Shown here piece after piece: positions 8,962-17,857 of a stretch of DNA of 64,000 nucleotides. Positions within the stretch are counted from its first letter, which is position 1. Each line of letters opens with the position of its first letter. Position numbers and translations under genes: made by a program. This DNA comes from NCEH01 sp043195195 (lineage in GTDB: Bacteria > Pseudomonadota > Alphaproteobacteria > Rhizobiales > Xanthobacteraceae). The stretch spans positions 33,975 through 97,974 of the forward strand of contig NZ_JBAFWT010000019.1 in the NCBI RefSeq assembly GCF_043195195.1, written 5' to 3'. The notes below the pieces were generated by a model. The model did not search any database, was not told the DNA's origin, and worked only from the letters and a program-made list of their open reading frames with translations.

Positions 8962-9767
8962 ATGGCAATCGACACACCGCCTGCCACGTCTGGATCGAGC
9001 GCCAAGCTCCCGTCGGGCATCTGGGCGCTCGGCTTCGTCAGCATGTTCATGGACATCTCGTCGGAGATGATCCACGCGCTGCTGCCGATCTATCTCGTGA
9101 CCGTGCTCGGCACGTCAACGCTGACGGTCGGCTTCATCGAAGGCATCGCCGAAGCGACCGCCAACATCACCAAGATCTTCTCGGGCGCGCTGTCGGACTG
9201 GCTCGGCAAGCGCAAGTTGCTGACCGTCCTCGGCTATGGTCTCGCCGCCTTCACCAAGCCGATCTTTCCGCTGGCCGGCTCGGTCGGCTGGGTGGTCGCG
9301 GCGCGCTTCATCGATCGGATCGGCAAGGGCGTGCGCGATGCCCCTCGCGACGCGCTCGTCGCTGATCTGGCGTCGGCGGAACTGCGGGGCGCGAGCTTCG
9401 GCCTCAGGCAGGCGCTCGATACGGTCGGCGCCTTTGTCGGGCCGCTCGCCGCGATCATCCTGATGTGGCTCAGTTTCGACAATTTTCGCCTCGTGTTCTG
9501 GATCGCGGTCGTCCCGGCCTTCATCTCGCTCGCGGTGATGATATTCGCCGTCCGCGAGCCGGTCCGGCGTGAAACCGATGCCAAGCCGAGGCTGCGCCTC
9601 GCGGATACGAAACGCCTGTCCGGCCGTTTCTGGATCGTGGCCGGCGTCGCCACCCTCCTTACCCTTGCCCGGTTCTCCGAGGCATTTCTCATCCTGCGTT
9701 CCCAGAATGTCGGTCTGCCGATCGCGCTGGTGCCCGCCGTCATGGTGGTGATGAACATCGTCTATGC
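8962..9767 (+). pseudogene. MFS transporter, 5' part, interrupted by an IS66-family element
   Basis: Starts at ATG 8962 (MAIDTPPATSG); upstream frame is not family-like. About 268 residues are present: helices with SGIWALGFVSMFMDISSEMI, SDWLGKRKLLTVLGYG, RFIDRIGKGVRDAPRDALVAD, typical of MFS carriers that keep the A-loop (RIGKGVRDAPRDAL). Reading stops 4 bases into the insertion element. The rest of the gene resumes at 11159 after an 8-bp target duplication (GTCTATGC at 9760-9767 and 11151-11158). Removing the element and one repeat restores the frame across the junction (VYAIGAYPAGALSDRIG). Confidence 0.88.
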
Positions 9768-11150
9768 GTAATTACCCACCCCCTATCGTTTTGAGGGGGC
9801 CCCGCGCGGTTTGGACCGGGGTCAGGCGAGGACATCGACGATCACGGCGAAGGGGTTGGCGCCCTTGAGCCTTGCGGTGTCGACGGTTGTGCGGACGTCG
9901 GCTTCCGCTTCAGCGGCCCACATGGCGCGATAGCCGTTGGTGACCTTTCGCTGGATCACGCAGGGACGGAGTTTGCGCTCCGAGGTGTTGTTGGTGGGGT
10001 CGACGTCGCCGGGAAAGTCGCAAAAGGTCAGAAGCTGGGCTCGGGCGCGTCCGATTTTGGCTTGCAGTTCCCGGGCGAGGTAGCATCCGGTCGGCGCGGC
10101 CAGAAGCGTTTCGAGCTGCCTTTCCAGGTCTCTCTTCTTCCTCGCCAGCGTCGAGGCGGCGAAATCGGCGATGGTTCGCGCGAGGTCGAACGCCTTGCCA
10201 AGCCAGAGCCTGAACCGGAAGGGCAGATCATCGGAGCCGTGCTCGAACGCGAAAGCCGTGTCGCGCGCCAGATGCGCCAGACAGGTCTGATGCCGCTCGC
10301 CGTGCTTTTGCTGCGCCGAATAGCGATCCGAAATCCAAACCGCCGGCTTATGGCCCCCCATCATCTCGTCCACGACGCGGGCGGCGCGGGAATAATCGGG
10401 CTGATGCACGACCGCGTCCTTGCAGTGGAAGACCCAGTGATACGAGTTCGTCCCCTCGATCCGGACGCCGGTCTCGTCGCTGGCGACGACCTGGGCGGCG
10501 CGAACGATCGCCTTCGCCTTCCCGGCCTCGATCTCGAACCGGGGATGGGAGCGGATGAACATGTTCATCAGCGCCCCCTCGCTGACGCTCAGCCCGAAGG
10601 CGTCGCGGAACAGGCCGCGCAGCCGTTCGTAAGACAGCGCCTGGAAGCCCTTGAGATAAATCGCCAGCGCGTGGATGCGCGGCCCGAACGGCGTCGTCGT
10701 CGCGACCGCAGGCGCCGGCGCTTTCGCCGCCACCCCGCAATGCGCGCAGCAGCAGGCGAAGCGCCGATGCCGAATGACATAGGGGTTCACTGGCGGCATC
10801 TCGATCTCGTCGTATTCGCCGATCAACTCTCGCTCGGCGTCGGGCGAAAAAGAACCACCGCACCCCTCGCATACGATCGGCATGTGATCGCGGATTTCGT
10901 CGGGATCGTCCGCCAGCCGACGATTGTGCGGTTCATGTCCCGGCTTCGCCCCGCCCGGACGAGAGTTCTCGCGCTTCTCTTTCTTGTCCGTCGAAGGCGG
11001 CTTGGATGACGTGCGCGAATTCTTGTCCGGCCGCTGAAGCCGCAGCACCAACTCGATCAATTGCTCTTTGCTGAGCTGCTGCAAATCACTGCGGTCCATC
11101 ACCCCATGGATTCAGAGATCGGCGACCGTGGCAAGGGGGTGGGTAATTGC
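9768..11150 (-). mobile_element. IS66-family insertion sequence, complete, 1383 bp
   Basis: Terminal inverted repeats GTAATTACCCACCCCCT (left, 9768-9784) and GCAATTACCCACCCCCT (reverse complement of the right end, 11134-11150) match at 16 of 17 bases. They are flanked by an 8-bp duplication GTCTATGC, the size expected for IS66. Only one transposase gene is present, with no TnpA/TnpB accessory genes, as in the ISBst12-like subgroup. It lies inside an MFS gene, antisense to it. Confidence 0.95.
9822..11102 (-). CDS. tnpC: IS66-family transposase
   Basis: 426 residues. The N-terminus has a leucine-rich coil (LQQLSKEQLIELVLRLQRP) and a basic Ser/Pro linker. A zinc-finger follows (CEGCGGSF then CCCAHCGV). 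The catalytic DDE core is visible: Asp in VVASDETGVRIEG, Asp in VWISDRYSAQ, Glu in NNTSERKLRPCVIQRK. No frameshift, so it is probably intact. Confidence 0.95.
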   Translation of the reverse strand: MMDRSDLQQLSKEQLIELVLRLQRPDKNSRTSSKPPSTDKKEKRENSRPGGAKPGHEPHNRRLADDPDEIRDHMPIVCEGCGGSFSPDAERELIGEYDEIEMPPVNPYVIRHRRFACCCAHCGVAAKAPAPAVATTTPFGPRIHALAIYLKGFQALSYERLRGLFRDAFGLSVSEGALMNMFIRSHPRFEIEAGKAKAIVRAAQVVASDETGVRIEGTNSYHWVFHCKDAVVHQPDYSRAARVVDEMMGGHKPAVWISDRYSAQQKHGERHQTCLAHLARDTAFAFEHGSDDLPFRFRLWLGKAFDLARTIADFAASTLARKKRDLERQLETLLAAPTGCYLARELQAKIGRARAQLLTFCDFPGDVDPTNNTSERKLRPCVIQRKVTNGYRAMWAAEAEADVRTTVDTARLKGANPFAVIVDVLA

Positions 11151-11158
11151 GTCTATGC

Positions 11159-11577
11159 GATTGGCGCCTATCCGGCCGGCGCCCTCTCCGACAGGATCGG
11201 CCGTGGCGGCTTGCTCGCGGTCGGCATCGTCTGCCTGATCGTCGCCGACCTCATCCTCGCGCTCGGCGCGACCATTCCACTCGTCATGATCGGTGTCGTG
11301 TTCTGGGGGCTTCACATGGCGCTCACGCAGGGGCTTTTCGCGAGCCTCGGCCGACACCGCGCCCGAGGATCTGCGCGGGACGGCGTTCGGCGTGTTCAAC
11401 TTCGCGGGGGGCATCGCCATGCTGATCGCGAGCGTCATCGCCGGCGGCTTGTGGGACGCTTACGGTCCGGCCGCGACCTTTCTGGCCGGCGCGGGGTTTA
11501 CAATGGTTGCGCTGCTCGCCCTCGTCCTGTCGCGACGCTGGATCGGCAAGCCGTCGCCGGACCCAAGCAAGGATTGA
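11159..11577 (+). pseudogene. MFS transporter, 3' part, frameshifted
   Basis: Continuation of the gene at 8962: AIGAYPAGALSDRIGRGGLLAVG, then helices up to QGLFASL near 11350. There the frame breaks: the family sequence continues in another frame as ADTAPEDLRGTAFGVFNFAGG to the stop at 11577. So a 1- or 2-base indel near 11347-11356 is present besides the insertion element. The final two helices are intact in the second frame. Which lesion came first cannot be told. Confidence 0.85.
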
Positions 11578-11598
11578 TCTGCCCTCTCGCCCCGAGAC

Positions 11599-12159
11599 TC
11601 AAGCCGTCAACCATCCGCGCCAGAATCGCTTCAGGATCTCCAGAACGACAACCAGACCTACGGCGATGCCGAACGCGACGGCGAGATCATCGGCGTGCAG
11701 AGGCCCGAAGCGAAAAAGATCGCGCGCCCACGCCAGGGCAATGCCCAGTAGGACGCCGGCCACGGCGCTTACCCGCCACAGCGCGTGATTGTCCCACCGC
11801 AGCGCCCCGCGCATCGAGCTGTCGAAGGAGCGGTTGACCAGCACCAGTCCCAGATTGGCCAGCACGAGCGACACGAAGGTGAGCGCACGCACATCCCCGG
11901 CCGGCATGCCGCGCTGTAGCGCCAGCAGATAGAGTACGGCAACGGCTACGAAGGCGAGAACGCCCTGCAGCAGACTCCAGAGCACGAGCCCCGACGAGAA
12001 CAGACGGCTCGTCGCCGCGCGCGGCCGTCGGCTCATGATGTCCTTCTCCTCCTTCTCCGCCTCGAAGACCAACGAGCAAACGGGATCGATGATCATCTCG
12101 AGAAAGGCGATGTGGATCGGCGAGAAGATGATGGACAGGCCGGTCAGCAACGGCAAATG
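11599..12159 (-). pseudogene. C-terminal remnant of a cation-transporting P-type ATPase
   Basis: About 187 residues starting abruptly at HLPLLTGLSIIFSPIHIAF; a stop codon lies directly upstream in frame. IHIAFLEMIIDPVCSLVFEAE is the signature of the last membrane domain of Ca2+/Mg2+-type (P2) ATPases. The remaining helices and the end appear complete. The ATP-binding and phosphorylation domains are missing from the window; the break is at about 12160, 40 bp from the plsC stop. It cannot pump as it stands. Confidence 0.8.
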
Positions 12160-12199
12160 CAATTACATGCTGTCCGGTTCAACCGTGAATGAGCTTCCG

Positions 12200-12961
12200 T
12201 CAATATTCTTCGTAGGTGGCGGGAACAGCCCCGGAGATATTCTCCGCTTGCTTGCCTTCGACGATGAGCATAGCTGTCGCGGCCTCAATGCGACGCTCAA
12301 GTTCCGTCATGAAATGCCGCCGATCAAGTCCAGGCTGGATTGGGGGGAGAAACTCAACGAGGATTGTGCCGGATCGTTTTAGGAAGGAGCGACGGCCCCA
12401 AAATAGACCGGAACTGAGTGCCACCGGCACGACCGGAAGACCAAGCTGCATGTAAAGCGCGGCGACCCCGGGATGATAGGCTTGGTGAGCTGCCACCGGC
12501 GTGCGCGTCCCCTCCGGGAAGATGGCGATCGAGCGACCGTCTGTTATCGCAGAGCGAGCCGCCGCGACCATCGGTCTTAACGCTTTCGCGCCTGCCTCGC
12601 GATCGATGATGATCGCCTCGCCCCGTTTCATATACCAGCCAAATACCGGTATCCTGGCCAAGCTCTGCTTCAGCACGATAGCCGGATTCTTAAGCAAGAC
12701 CCACAGCGCAATGGTCTCCCAGGCGGAATGGTGCTTGAGCGCAACGATAACCGGGCCTTCGGGCAGGTTGTGTCTGCCGCGCACCTCGTAGGTCAGTCCG
12801 ACGATTGACCGCAGCAGCAACAGGGAAACGGTCGCCCACAGTTCGGATACACGCGCAGCCGCGCGTTGCGAGATGAAAAGCGCTGGCAAGGCAAGGACAG
12901 AAAGAAGAGTTGTCCAAGAATAGAACGCTAGGTCGAATAGGAGGGAGCGAACGAGGGTCAC
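12200..12961 (-). CDS. plsC: 1-acyl-sn-glycerol-3-phosphate acyltransferase
   Basis: 253 residues. A membrane anchor lies in the first 35 residues. The acyltransferase motifs are block I LKHHSAWETIALW (His-x4-Glu rather than the usual Asp), block II GWYMKRGEAIIIDR, block III IAIFPEGTRTP, and block IV GLPVVPVALSSG. The family acylates lysophosphatidate to phosphatidate at the inner membrane. Its start overlaps the cfa stop by 4 bp, so the two form a lipid-modifying operon. Confidence 0.92.
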   Translation of the reverse strand: MTLVRSLLFDLAFYSWTTLLSVLALPALFISQRAAARVSELWATVSLLLLRSIVGLTYEVRGRHNLPEGPVIVALKHHSAWETIALWVLLKNPAIVLKQSLARIPVFGWYMKRGEAIIIDREAGAKALRPMVAAARSAITDGRSIAIFPEGTRTPVAAHQAYHPGVAALYMQLGLPVVPVALSSGLFWGRRSFLKRSGTILVEFLPPIQPGLDRRHFMTELERRIEAATAMLIVEGKQAENISGAVPATYEEY

Positions 12962-14358
12962 CGTGCAAGGCCTCCGTTATTCGCTGGACGGGAAACTGAT
13001 TGAGGGGGCGCATCGACATCCGCCGCATCAATCTTGTGCAGCTGCTCCCAGCTCTGGATGTAATCGCGGGTCAGCGGTGCGGCATTGACACGCTTGCTCA
13101 CCTGAATCTGGAAATTGATCAGGCCGCCGTGGCGAAAGGCTGCTTCGCAACTGGCCAGGTAGAATTCCCACATCCGGCAGAACCGCTGGTCGTAGATTTC
13201 CGCGACGCGCCCACGGTTTGCGATGAACCGTTGCCGCCACGCCTTCAGCGTTTCTGCATAATGTAGCCGCAATATCTCGATATCGGTCACGTACAATCCG
13301 GCCCGCTCGATGGCGGGCAGAATCTCCGACAGCGCCGGGACGTACCCACCCGGAAAGATGTACTTGTTGATCCAGGCGTTGGTCGCGCCGGGGCCGTCGG
13401 CGCGACCAATCGTATGGATCATTGCCACCCCGTCGTCCGTGAGGAGATTCCTAACCTTCTTGAAGTATTCGCGGTAATGTCCCACCCCGACATGCTCAAA
13501 CATGCCGACCGAGACGATGCGGTCATACCGGCCTTCTTCTTGGCGATAGTCCTTTAGCAAGAATCTCACCCGGTCCCCCAAGCCCGTCTCGGCAGCGCGT
13601 CGTTCGGAGTATGCGTGTTGCTCGGTCGACAGTGTCAGGCCTGTAACGTCAACGGCGGCAACCTGGGCAAGATAGAGACCGAGCCCACCCCATCCAGATC
13701 CGATGTCGAGGACCCGCTGCCCTGAGCTCAGTAGCAACTTAGCCGCCAGGTGCCGCTTCTTTTGTTCTTGTGCTCGCTCCAGTGTGTCGTCACTTGAGTT
13801 GTAGTACGCACAGGAATACTGACGGTCTGCGTCTAGAAATTGCTCGTAGAGCGCGTCCGACAGGTCGTAGTGGTGCGCGACGTTCGCACGTGCGACTGGG
13901 ATGGGATTGTGTTGAACAAAGCGTCGGACGAGGCGACTCAGGGCTGCACGCGCGCGCCTTACCCCTTGGCCAGTGCTCCAGCCGATGTTTGAAAAGCAGA
14001 GATCAAGAAAGCCGTAGATATCCCCGTCGTCCACCAATAATGCGCCATCCATGTAGGCCTCGCCGAGGGCAAGATCTGGATTGAGGAGCAGTCGCGGAAT
14101 CACAGCTGGATCCACGATACGAATCGTAATTGACGGTGTTCCGTTACCGATGTGATGGACGCCTCCGTTCGGCGCGATCACAGTCAATCTGCCGTCGTGG
14201 ATGATCTGCCCAAGCAGCCTCCGAAACAGGAGCATTGTCGCATTCGTGCTCATGTTTTTGAGCGACCGAATTGGGCTTGATCGACTCACTTCGATATCAA
14301 TCGGTTGGGGCCTCTCAGAAACGGTGGAAGCAGACGAAGGATCGGATTGGATGCTCAT
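12958..14358 (-). CDS. cfa: Cyclopropane-fatty-acyl-phospholipid synthase family
   Basis: About 466 residues from the ATG at 14358; a shorter form starts at 14253 and neither has a clear ribosome site. An N-terminal domain (LGQIIHDGRLTVIAPNGGVH) precedes the SAM methyltransferase domain with motif I VLDIGSGWGGLGLYLAQ, the bicarbonate/active-site region FEHVGVGHYREYFKKV, and HTIGRADGPGATNAWINKYI. The enzyme adds a methylene bridge from SAM to unsaturated acyl chains. It is coupled to plsC. The intergenic gap upstream carries a possible FNR-like box (14557) shared with the divergent alcohol dehydrogenase. Confidence 0.92.
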   Translation of the reverse strand: MSIQSDPSSASTVSERPQPIDIEVSRSSPIRSLKNMSTNATMLLFRRLLGQIIHDGRLTVIAPNGGVHHIGNGTPSITIRIVDPAVIPRLLLNPDLALGEAYMDGALLVDDGDIYGFLDLCFSNIGWSTGQGVRRARAALSRLVRRFVQHNPIPVARANVAHHYDLSDALYEQFLDADRQYSCAYYNSSDDTLERAQEQKKRHLAAKLLLSSGQRVLDIGSGWGGLGLYLAQVAAVDVTGLTLSTEQHAYSERRAAETGLGDRVRFLLKDYRQEEGRYDRIVSVGMFEHVGVGHYREYFKKVRNLLTDDGVAMIHTIGRADGPGATNAWINKYIFPGGYVPALSEILPAIERAGLYVTDIEILRLHYAETLKAWRQRFIANRGRVAEIYDQRFCRMWEFYLASCEAAFRHGGLINFQIQVSKRVNAAPLTRDYIQSWEQLHKIDAADVDAPPQSVSRPANNGGLAR

Positions 14359-14556
14359 CCTTGGGCCCCACGCAGACGACGGCTGTTGAATGCCAAAGAA
14401 CCCCGCGGAGCGGGCGCATTCTTTGATTTGGGTTAAACATCGGTATTCGATGATGGCTTCAATCGATCGCCGATGAGAGCGGTCGCGACGACGGCTCGGG
14501 TGCACCGTGGCTTCCAGCAAAAGCGGAAGGCAACATCCACAACGCTCGACTGCTCT

Positions 14557-14570
14557 TTAACCTCGAGCAA
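14557..14570 (+). promoter_or_regulatory. Possible FNR/FixK-like box upstream of the alcohol dehydrogenase
   Basis: TTAACCTCGAGCAA, a two-mismatch match to TTGA-N6-TCAA and the weakest of the set. A GACTAT sequence lies about 32-37 bases past the box centre, a plausible -10, giving a predicted start near 14605, 26 bp before the gene. Confidence 0.35.
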
Positions 14571-14630
14571 TGTTTCGCTTCGGTCGAGCCGAGAGACTAT
14601 CGATACGTGATCGACACAAGGAGATCTTCA

Positions 14631-15704
14631 ATGGCATTGATGCGAGCAGCCGTTTTTGTCGAACCTGGCCGCATCGTCCTTGATGAAAAGCCGATTCCAG
14701 ACATTGGTCCGCTTGACGCGCTCATCCGGATTACGACCACGACGATTTGTGGAACCGACGTGCATATTCTCAAAGGTGAGTATCCGGTGGCCAAAGGCCT
14801 GACCATCGGTCACGAGCCGGTCGGGGTGATCGAGAAGCTCGGCTCCGCCGTTTCCGGTTTCCACGAGGGGCAGCGCGTCATCGCCGGCGCAATCACACCG
14901 AGCGGTCATAGCAATGCTTGTCTTTGCGGCTATCACTCGCAGGACGGGGCAGGCACCAAGCACGGGTGGAAGCCGGCGGGCGGTTGGAAATTCGGCAACA
15001 CGATCGATGGCTGTCAGGCCGAGTTCGTGTGCGTTCCTGATGCCATGGTCAATTTGAGTCCCGTACCCGAAGGCTTGACCGACGAACAGGTTCTGATGTG
15101 CCCGGACATCATGTCTACAGGCTTCGTCGGCGCGGAGAACGGAGACATTCGCATTGGCGATAGCGTCGTGGTTTTCGCTCAAGGGCCGATCGGCCTTTGT
15201 GCCACCGCCGGCGCCAAATTGAGAGGCGCCACGATGATCATCGCCGTCGATGCGATCGGCGAACGAATGGCCGTGTCGCGCATGCTCGGCGCGGACTTCA
15301 TCATCGATTTCAAGAAAGCTGACCCTGTCGAGGAGATCATGAGGATCACGGACGGGCGCGGGGTTGATGTCGCGATCGAGGCCCTCGGGACGCAGGCAAC
15401 CTTCGAGGCTGCGCTGCGCGTGCTGCGGCCGGGCGGCACGCTGTCGAGCCTTGGCGTCTACTCGACCGACCTTCGGATCCCGCTTGGGGCCTTCATTGCT
15501 GGGCTAGGAGATCACAAGATCGTCACGGCGCTGTGTCCGGGTGGCAAGGAGCGGATGCGGCGGCTCATGGACGTGATCGCTTCCGGCAGGGTCGATCTGA
15601 CGCCGCTGATCACCCACCGCTACAAGCTCGACGACATCGAGAATGCCTATGACCTCTTCTCCCATCAGCGTGAGGGGGTGTTGAAGGTTGCCATTACTCC
15701 GTAG
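14631..15704 (+). CDS. Zinc-dependent NADP-type secondary alcohol dehydrogenase
   Basis: 357 residues from the ATG at 14631, preceded by AAGGAG at 8 bases. Catalytic zinc ligands of the Clostridium/Thermoanaerobacter secondary ADH type are visible: Cys in TTICGTDVH, His-Glu in TIGHEPVG, Asp in LMCPDIMSTGF. The four-Cys structural zinc loop is absent, as in that subgroup. The Rossmann motif is VFAQGPIGLCATAGAKL. It reduces aldehydes or ketones in the cytosol, which fits redox balancing when oxygen is low. The IS3-family element begins 6 bp after the stop. Confidence 0.9.
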   Translation: MALMRAAVFVEPGRIVLDEKPIPDIGPLDALIRITTTTICGTDVHILKGEYPVAKGLTIGHEPVGVIEKLGSAVSGFHEGQRVIAGAITPSGHSNACLCGYHSQDGAGTKHGWKPAGGWKFGNTIDGCQAEFVCVPDAMVNLSPVPEGLTDEQVLMCPDIMSTGFVGAENGDIRIGDSVVVFAQGPIGLCATAGAKLRGATMIIAVDAIGERMAVSRMLGADFIIDFKKADPVEEIMRITDGRGVDVAIEALGTQATFEAALRVLRPGGTLSSLGVYSTDLRIPLGAFIAGLGDHKIVTALCPGGKERMRRLMDVIASGRVDLTPLITHRYKLDDIENAYDLFSHQREGVLKVAITP

Positions 15705-15772
15705 CGCCTGTGACCTGAGACCCTGATCTTCCTCCAGATTTAGGTAGAGTCTGTCACTCATGGAGACGGACG

Positions 15773-16039
15773 ATGCGCCCCTCACGGTTCACGGAAGAGC
15801 AGATCATCGGGATGCTGAAGGAGCAGGAGGCCGGGGCGGCGACGGCGGATGTCTGCCGCAAGCACGGCATCTCCTCGGCGACCTTCTACAAGTTCAAGGC
15901 GAAGTATGGCGGGATGGACGTGTCGGACGCGCGCCGGCTGAAGACCCTCGAGGACGAGAACGCCCGCCTCAAGAAGCTGTTGGCCGAGCAGATGCTCGAC
16001 AATGCGATCCTGAAGGATGCCGCCGCAAAAAAATGGTGA
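15773..16039 (+). CDS. IS3-family transposase OrfA
   Basis: 88 residues. A helix-turn-helix (EEQIIGMLKEQEAGAATADV, then KHGISSATFYKFKAKYGGMD) is followed by a leucine-zipper stretch LKTLEDENARLKKLLAEQ. The end runs through a heptamer A7 at 16027-16033, the likely -1 slippage site that produces the OrfAB transposase. Confidence 0.95.
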   Translation: MRPSRFTEEQIIGMLKEQEAGAATADVCRKHGISSATFYKFKAKYGGMDVSDARRLKTLEDENARLKKLLAEQMLDNAILKDAAAKKW

Positions 16040-16872
16040 CGCCCGATGCGAAGCGGAAGGCGGTGGCTCATGCCTGCGCGGTGCATGCGGTGAGCCAGCG
16101 TCGGGCGTGCCTGGCCTTGAAGATCGACCGCTCGACGGTGCGCTACACGAGCACCCGTCCCGACGACGTCCTGTTGCGCGAGGCGATGAAGGCCGTGGCG
16201 GGAGAGCGTCGGCGGTTTGGCTACCGCAGGATCCACGTCATGCTGGACCGCCAGGGCATCGTGATGAACCAGAAGAAGCTGCGGCGTCTCTATCGCGAGG
16301 AGAAGCTGCAGGTGCGCCGGCGCTGCGGCCGCAAACGGGCACTGGGCACGCGCAGGCCCATGCTCGTGCCGGATCGCGCCAACGCGCGCTGGAGCCTCGA
16401 TTTTCTCTCCGACACGATCAGCGACGGTCGCCGCTTCAGGGTGCTCGCCATCGTCGACGACTACACACGCGAGTGCCTGGCGCTCGTCGCCGATACCTCG
16501 CTCTCGGGCTTGCGCGTGGCTCGCGAGCTGGATGATGTCATTCGCCTGCGCGGCCGGCCAGGGACGATCGTTTCGGATAACGGCACCGAGTTCACCTCAA
16601 TGGCGATCTTGCGCTGGTGCCAGGAGACGGGCGTCGCGTGGCACTACATCGCCCCCGGCAAACCGACGCAGAACGCTTTCGTCGAGAGCTTCAACGGACG
16701 TTTCCGGGACGAGTGTCTCAACGACACGCTGTTCTCGACGCTTGCCGAGGCCCGCAGCGCCATCACCTCATGGAAGGAGGATTACAACCGCCACCGACCA
16801 CACTCGGCCCTCGGCAACATGACGCCCGCCGAGTTCGCCTTCAAATCCACGCTGGAAAAACAGGCCGCCTGA
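16033..16872 (+). CDS. IS3-family transposase OrfB (integrase core)
   Basis: 279 residues from ATG 16033, or made as a fusion by -1 frameshift at A7. HTH_21 region near the start (RRRFGYRRIHVMLDRQG), then the rve integrase core with Asp in WSLDFLSDTI, Asp in VSDNGTEFTS and Glu in NAFVESFNGRFRDECLN. The C-terminus has the usual YNRHRPHSALGNMTPAEF. It appears intact. Confidence 0.95.
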   Translation: MVTPDAKRKAVAHACAVHAVSQRRACLALKIDRSTVRYTSTRPDDVLLREAMKAVAGERRRFGYRRIHVMLDRQGIVMNQKKLRRLYREEKLQVRRRCGRKRALGTRRPMLVPDRANARWSLDFLSDTISDGRRFRVLAIVDDYTRECLALVADTSLSGLRVARELDDVIRLRGRPGTIVSDNGTEFTSMAILRWCQETGVAWHYIAPGKPTQNAFVESFNGRFRDECLNDTLFSTLAEARSAITSWKEDYNRHRPHSALGNMTPAEFAFKSTLEKQAA

Positions 16873-16971
16873 GGCCAGAAATGAAACCCAGGACTCTCCC
16901 TCAGGCCGGAGGAGAAAAGGGTCTCAGGTCACCTGGAGCGCCACTCGCTGCCGATACACTGCTGCGACGAA

Positions 16972-17202
16972 CTACAGGTCCTTAACCAGACGCTTTTCTA
17001 AAACATTCGGAAGCCTCAAGATGTCTCGGGAGGAAAGCAGTTCTTCACCCTTCGATTCCCGGGGTGACACAACACCATCTTCGCCCTGATATCGGTGGTC
17101 ACCCTTACCGTTCGAAGAGTTGTGGAGCCCAGCTTCAATTTTCGCGGAGAATTTCCGGTTCCGCTTGATCTCAACCACGAAGGGCCGAACCGACTGTTTC
17201 AT
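16972..17202 (-). CDS. Small conserved-looking basic hypothetical protein
   Basis: 76 residues from the ATG at 17202, chosen for the GGAGAGG site 5 bases upstream; the longer frame to 17274 lacks one. It begins MKQSVRPFVVEIKRNRKF, a short basic opening that I associate with small uncharacterised rhizobial proteins. No domain, signal peptide or membrane segment. It lies just beyond the IS3 element. Confidence 0.45.
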   Translation of the reverse strand: MKQSVRPFVVEIKRNRKFSAKIEAGLHNSSNGKGDHRYQGEDGVVSPRESKGEELLSSRDILRLPNVLEKRLVKDL

Positions 17203-17422
17203 CCGTCCTCTCCAATCTCTCGGCAGGGCTTGCATGCTACGACACCGATGTGACTGGCATTTGATCTCAGTCAATTCCGTCGCAGCGGCACACGCACCTC
17301 AACCAATACATCGTTACTCGAAGGACCGGACTGCCTGGCAAACGCCGGAGTGCCGAACTCGACTTCCCGCCAAGCGGCATTCGGCCCCCCCCAAGGGCCT
17401 TTTGAGCGACAGGGGTCGCGCG

Positions 17423-17647
17423 TCAGCGCGATCCCGACCTATCCCGCGGCCATTCCCGCAACGCAACAATCCAGAGACCCACCAAGTTGGCCAGAGGCAC
17501 GAGCGCAACGATCGACCAAAGTGGCGAGAATCCAATTCGAGCGAGAATGCGCCCGACGGGGTAAAGCAGCACCGTGACAAACAAGACGAAAGCGATCCAG
17601 TGCCAAGCCGACCAATAGCCAATCATCATATAGGGTTGGTCCATCAT
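17423..17647 (-). CDS. Small membrane protein, two helices
   Basis: 74 residues from ATG 17647 (AAGGAC upstream). Two hydrophobic helices: about 8-30 (SAWHWIAFVLFVTVLLYPVG) and 40-62 (LWSIVALVPLANLVGLWIVA), ending in a short charged tail. Proteins of this look are common as unnamed inner-membrane proteins. No function can be given. Confidence 0.7.
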   Translation of the reverse strand: MMDQPYMMIGYWSAWHWIAFVLFVTVLLYPVGRILARIGFSPLWSIVALVPLANLVGLWIVALREWPRDRSGSR

Positions 17648-17857
17648 TAGAATGTCCTTAGGACTTTTGCTGCGTGAATTCACAACCTGAGATACAAGAA
17701 TCTGCGAAGAGGCGAGCCCTCCGTCCAGGCTCGTCGCGGTAACACGAAAAGCCAGATACTTCTCGCGTCAACACCACCAATTGACATGTCTCAGCAGCCA
17801 TGCCGACCTAACGTGCGACGATTTCATCGTAAGATGGCAAGTTCTATGCTGGAATAA

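Larger units (their letters stand above)
15711..16931 (+). mobile_element. IS3-family (IS407-like) insertion sequence, complete, 1221 bp
   Basis: Ends read TGACCTGAGACCCT at 15711-15724 and its exact reverse complement at 16918-16931, with further imperfect repeat inward. The flanks are a 4-bp duplication CCTG (15707-15710 and 16932-16935), the size seen in the IS407 group. Two overlapping genes with a -1 frameshift site make it a standard complete IS3 element. Confidence 0.95.

Noticed and set aside
10062..11009. 315-codon open frame on the plus strand inside the IS66-family element
   Set aside because: Antisense shadow of the transposase; Arg/Gly-rich with no domain.
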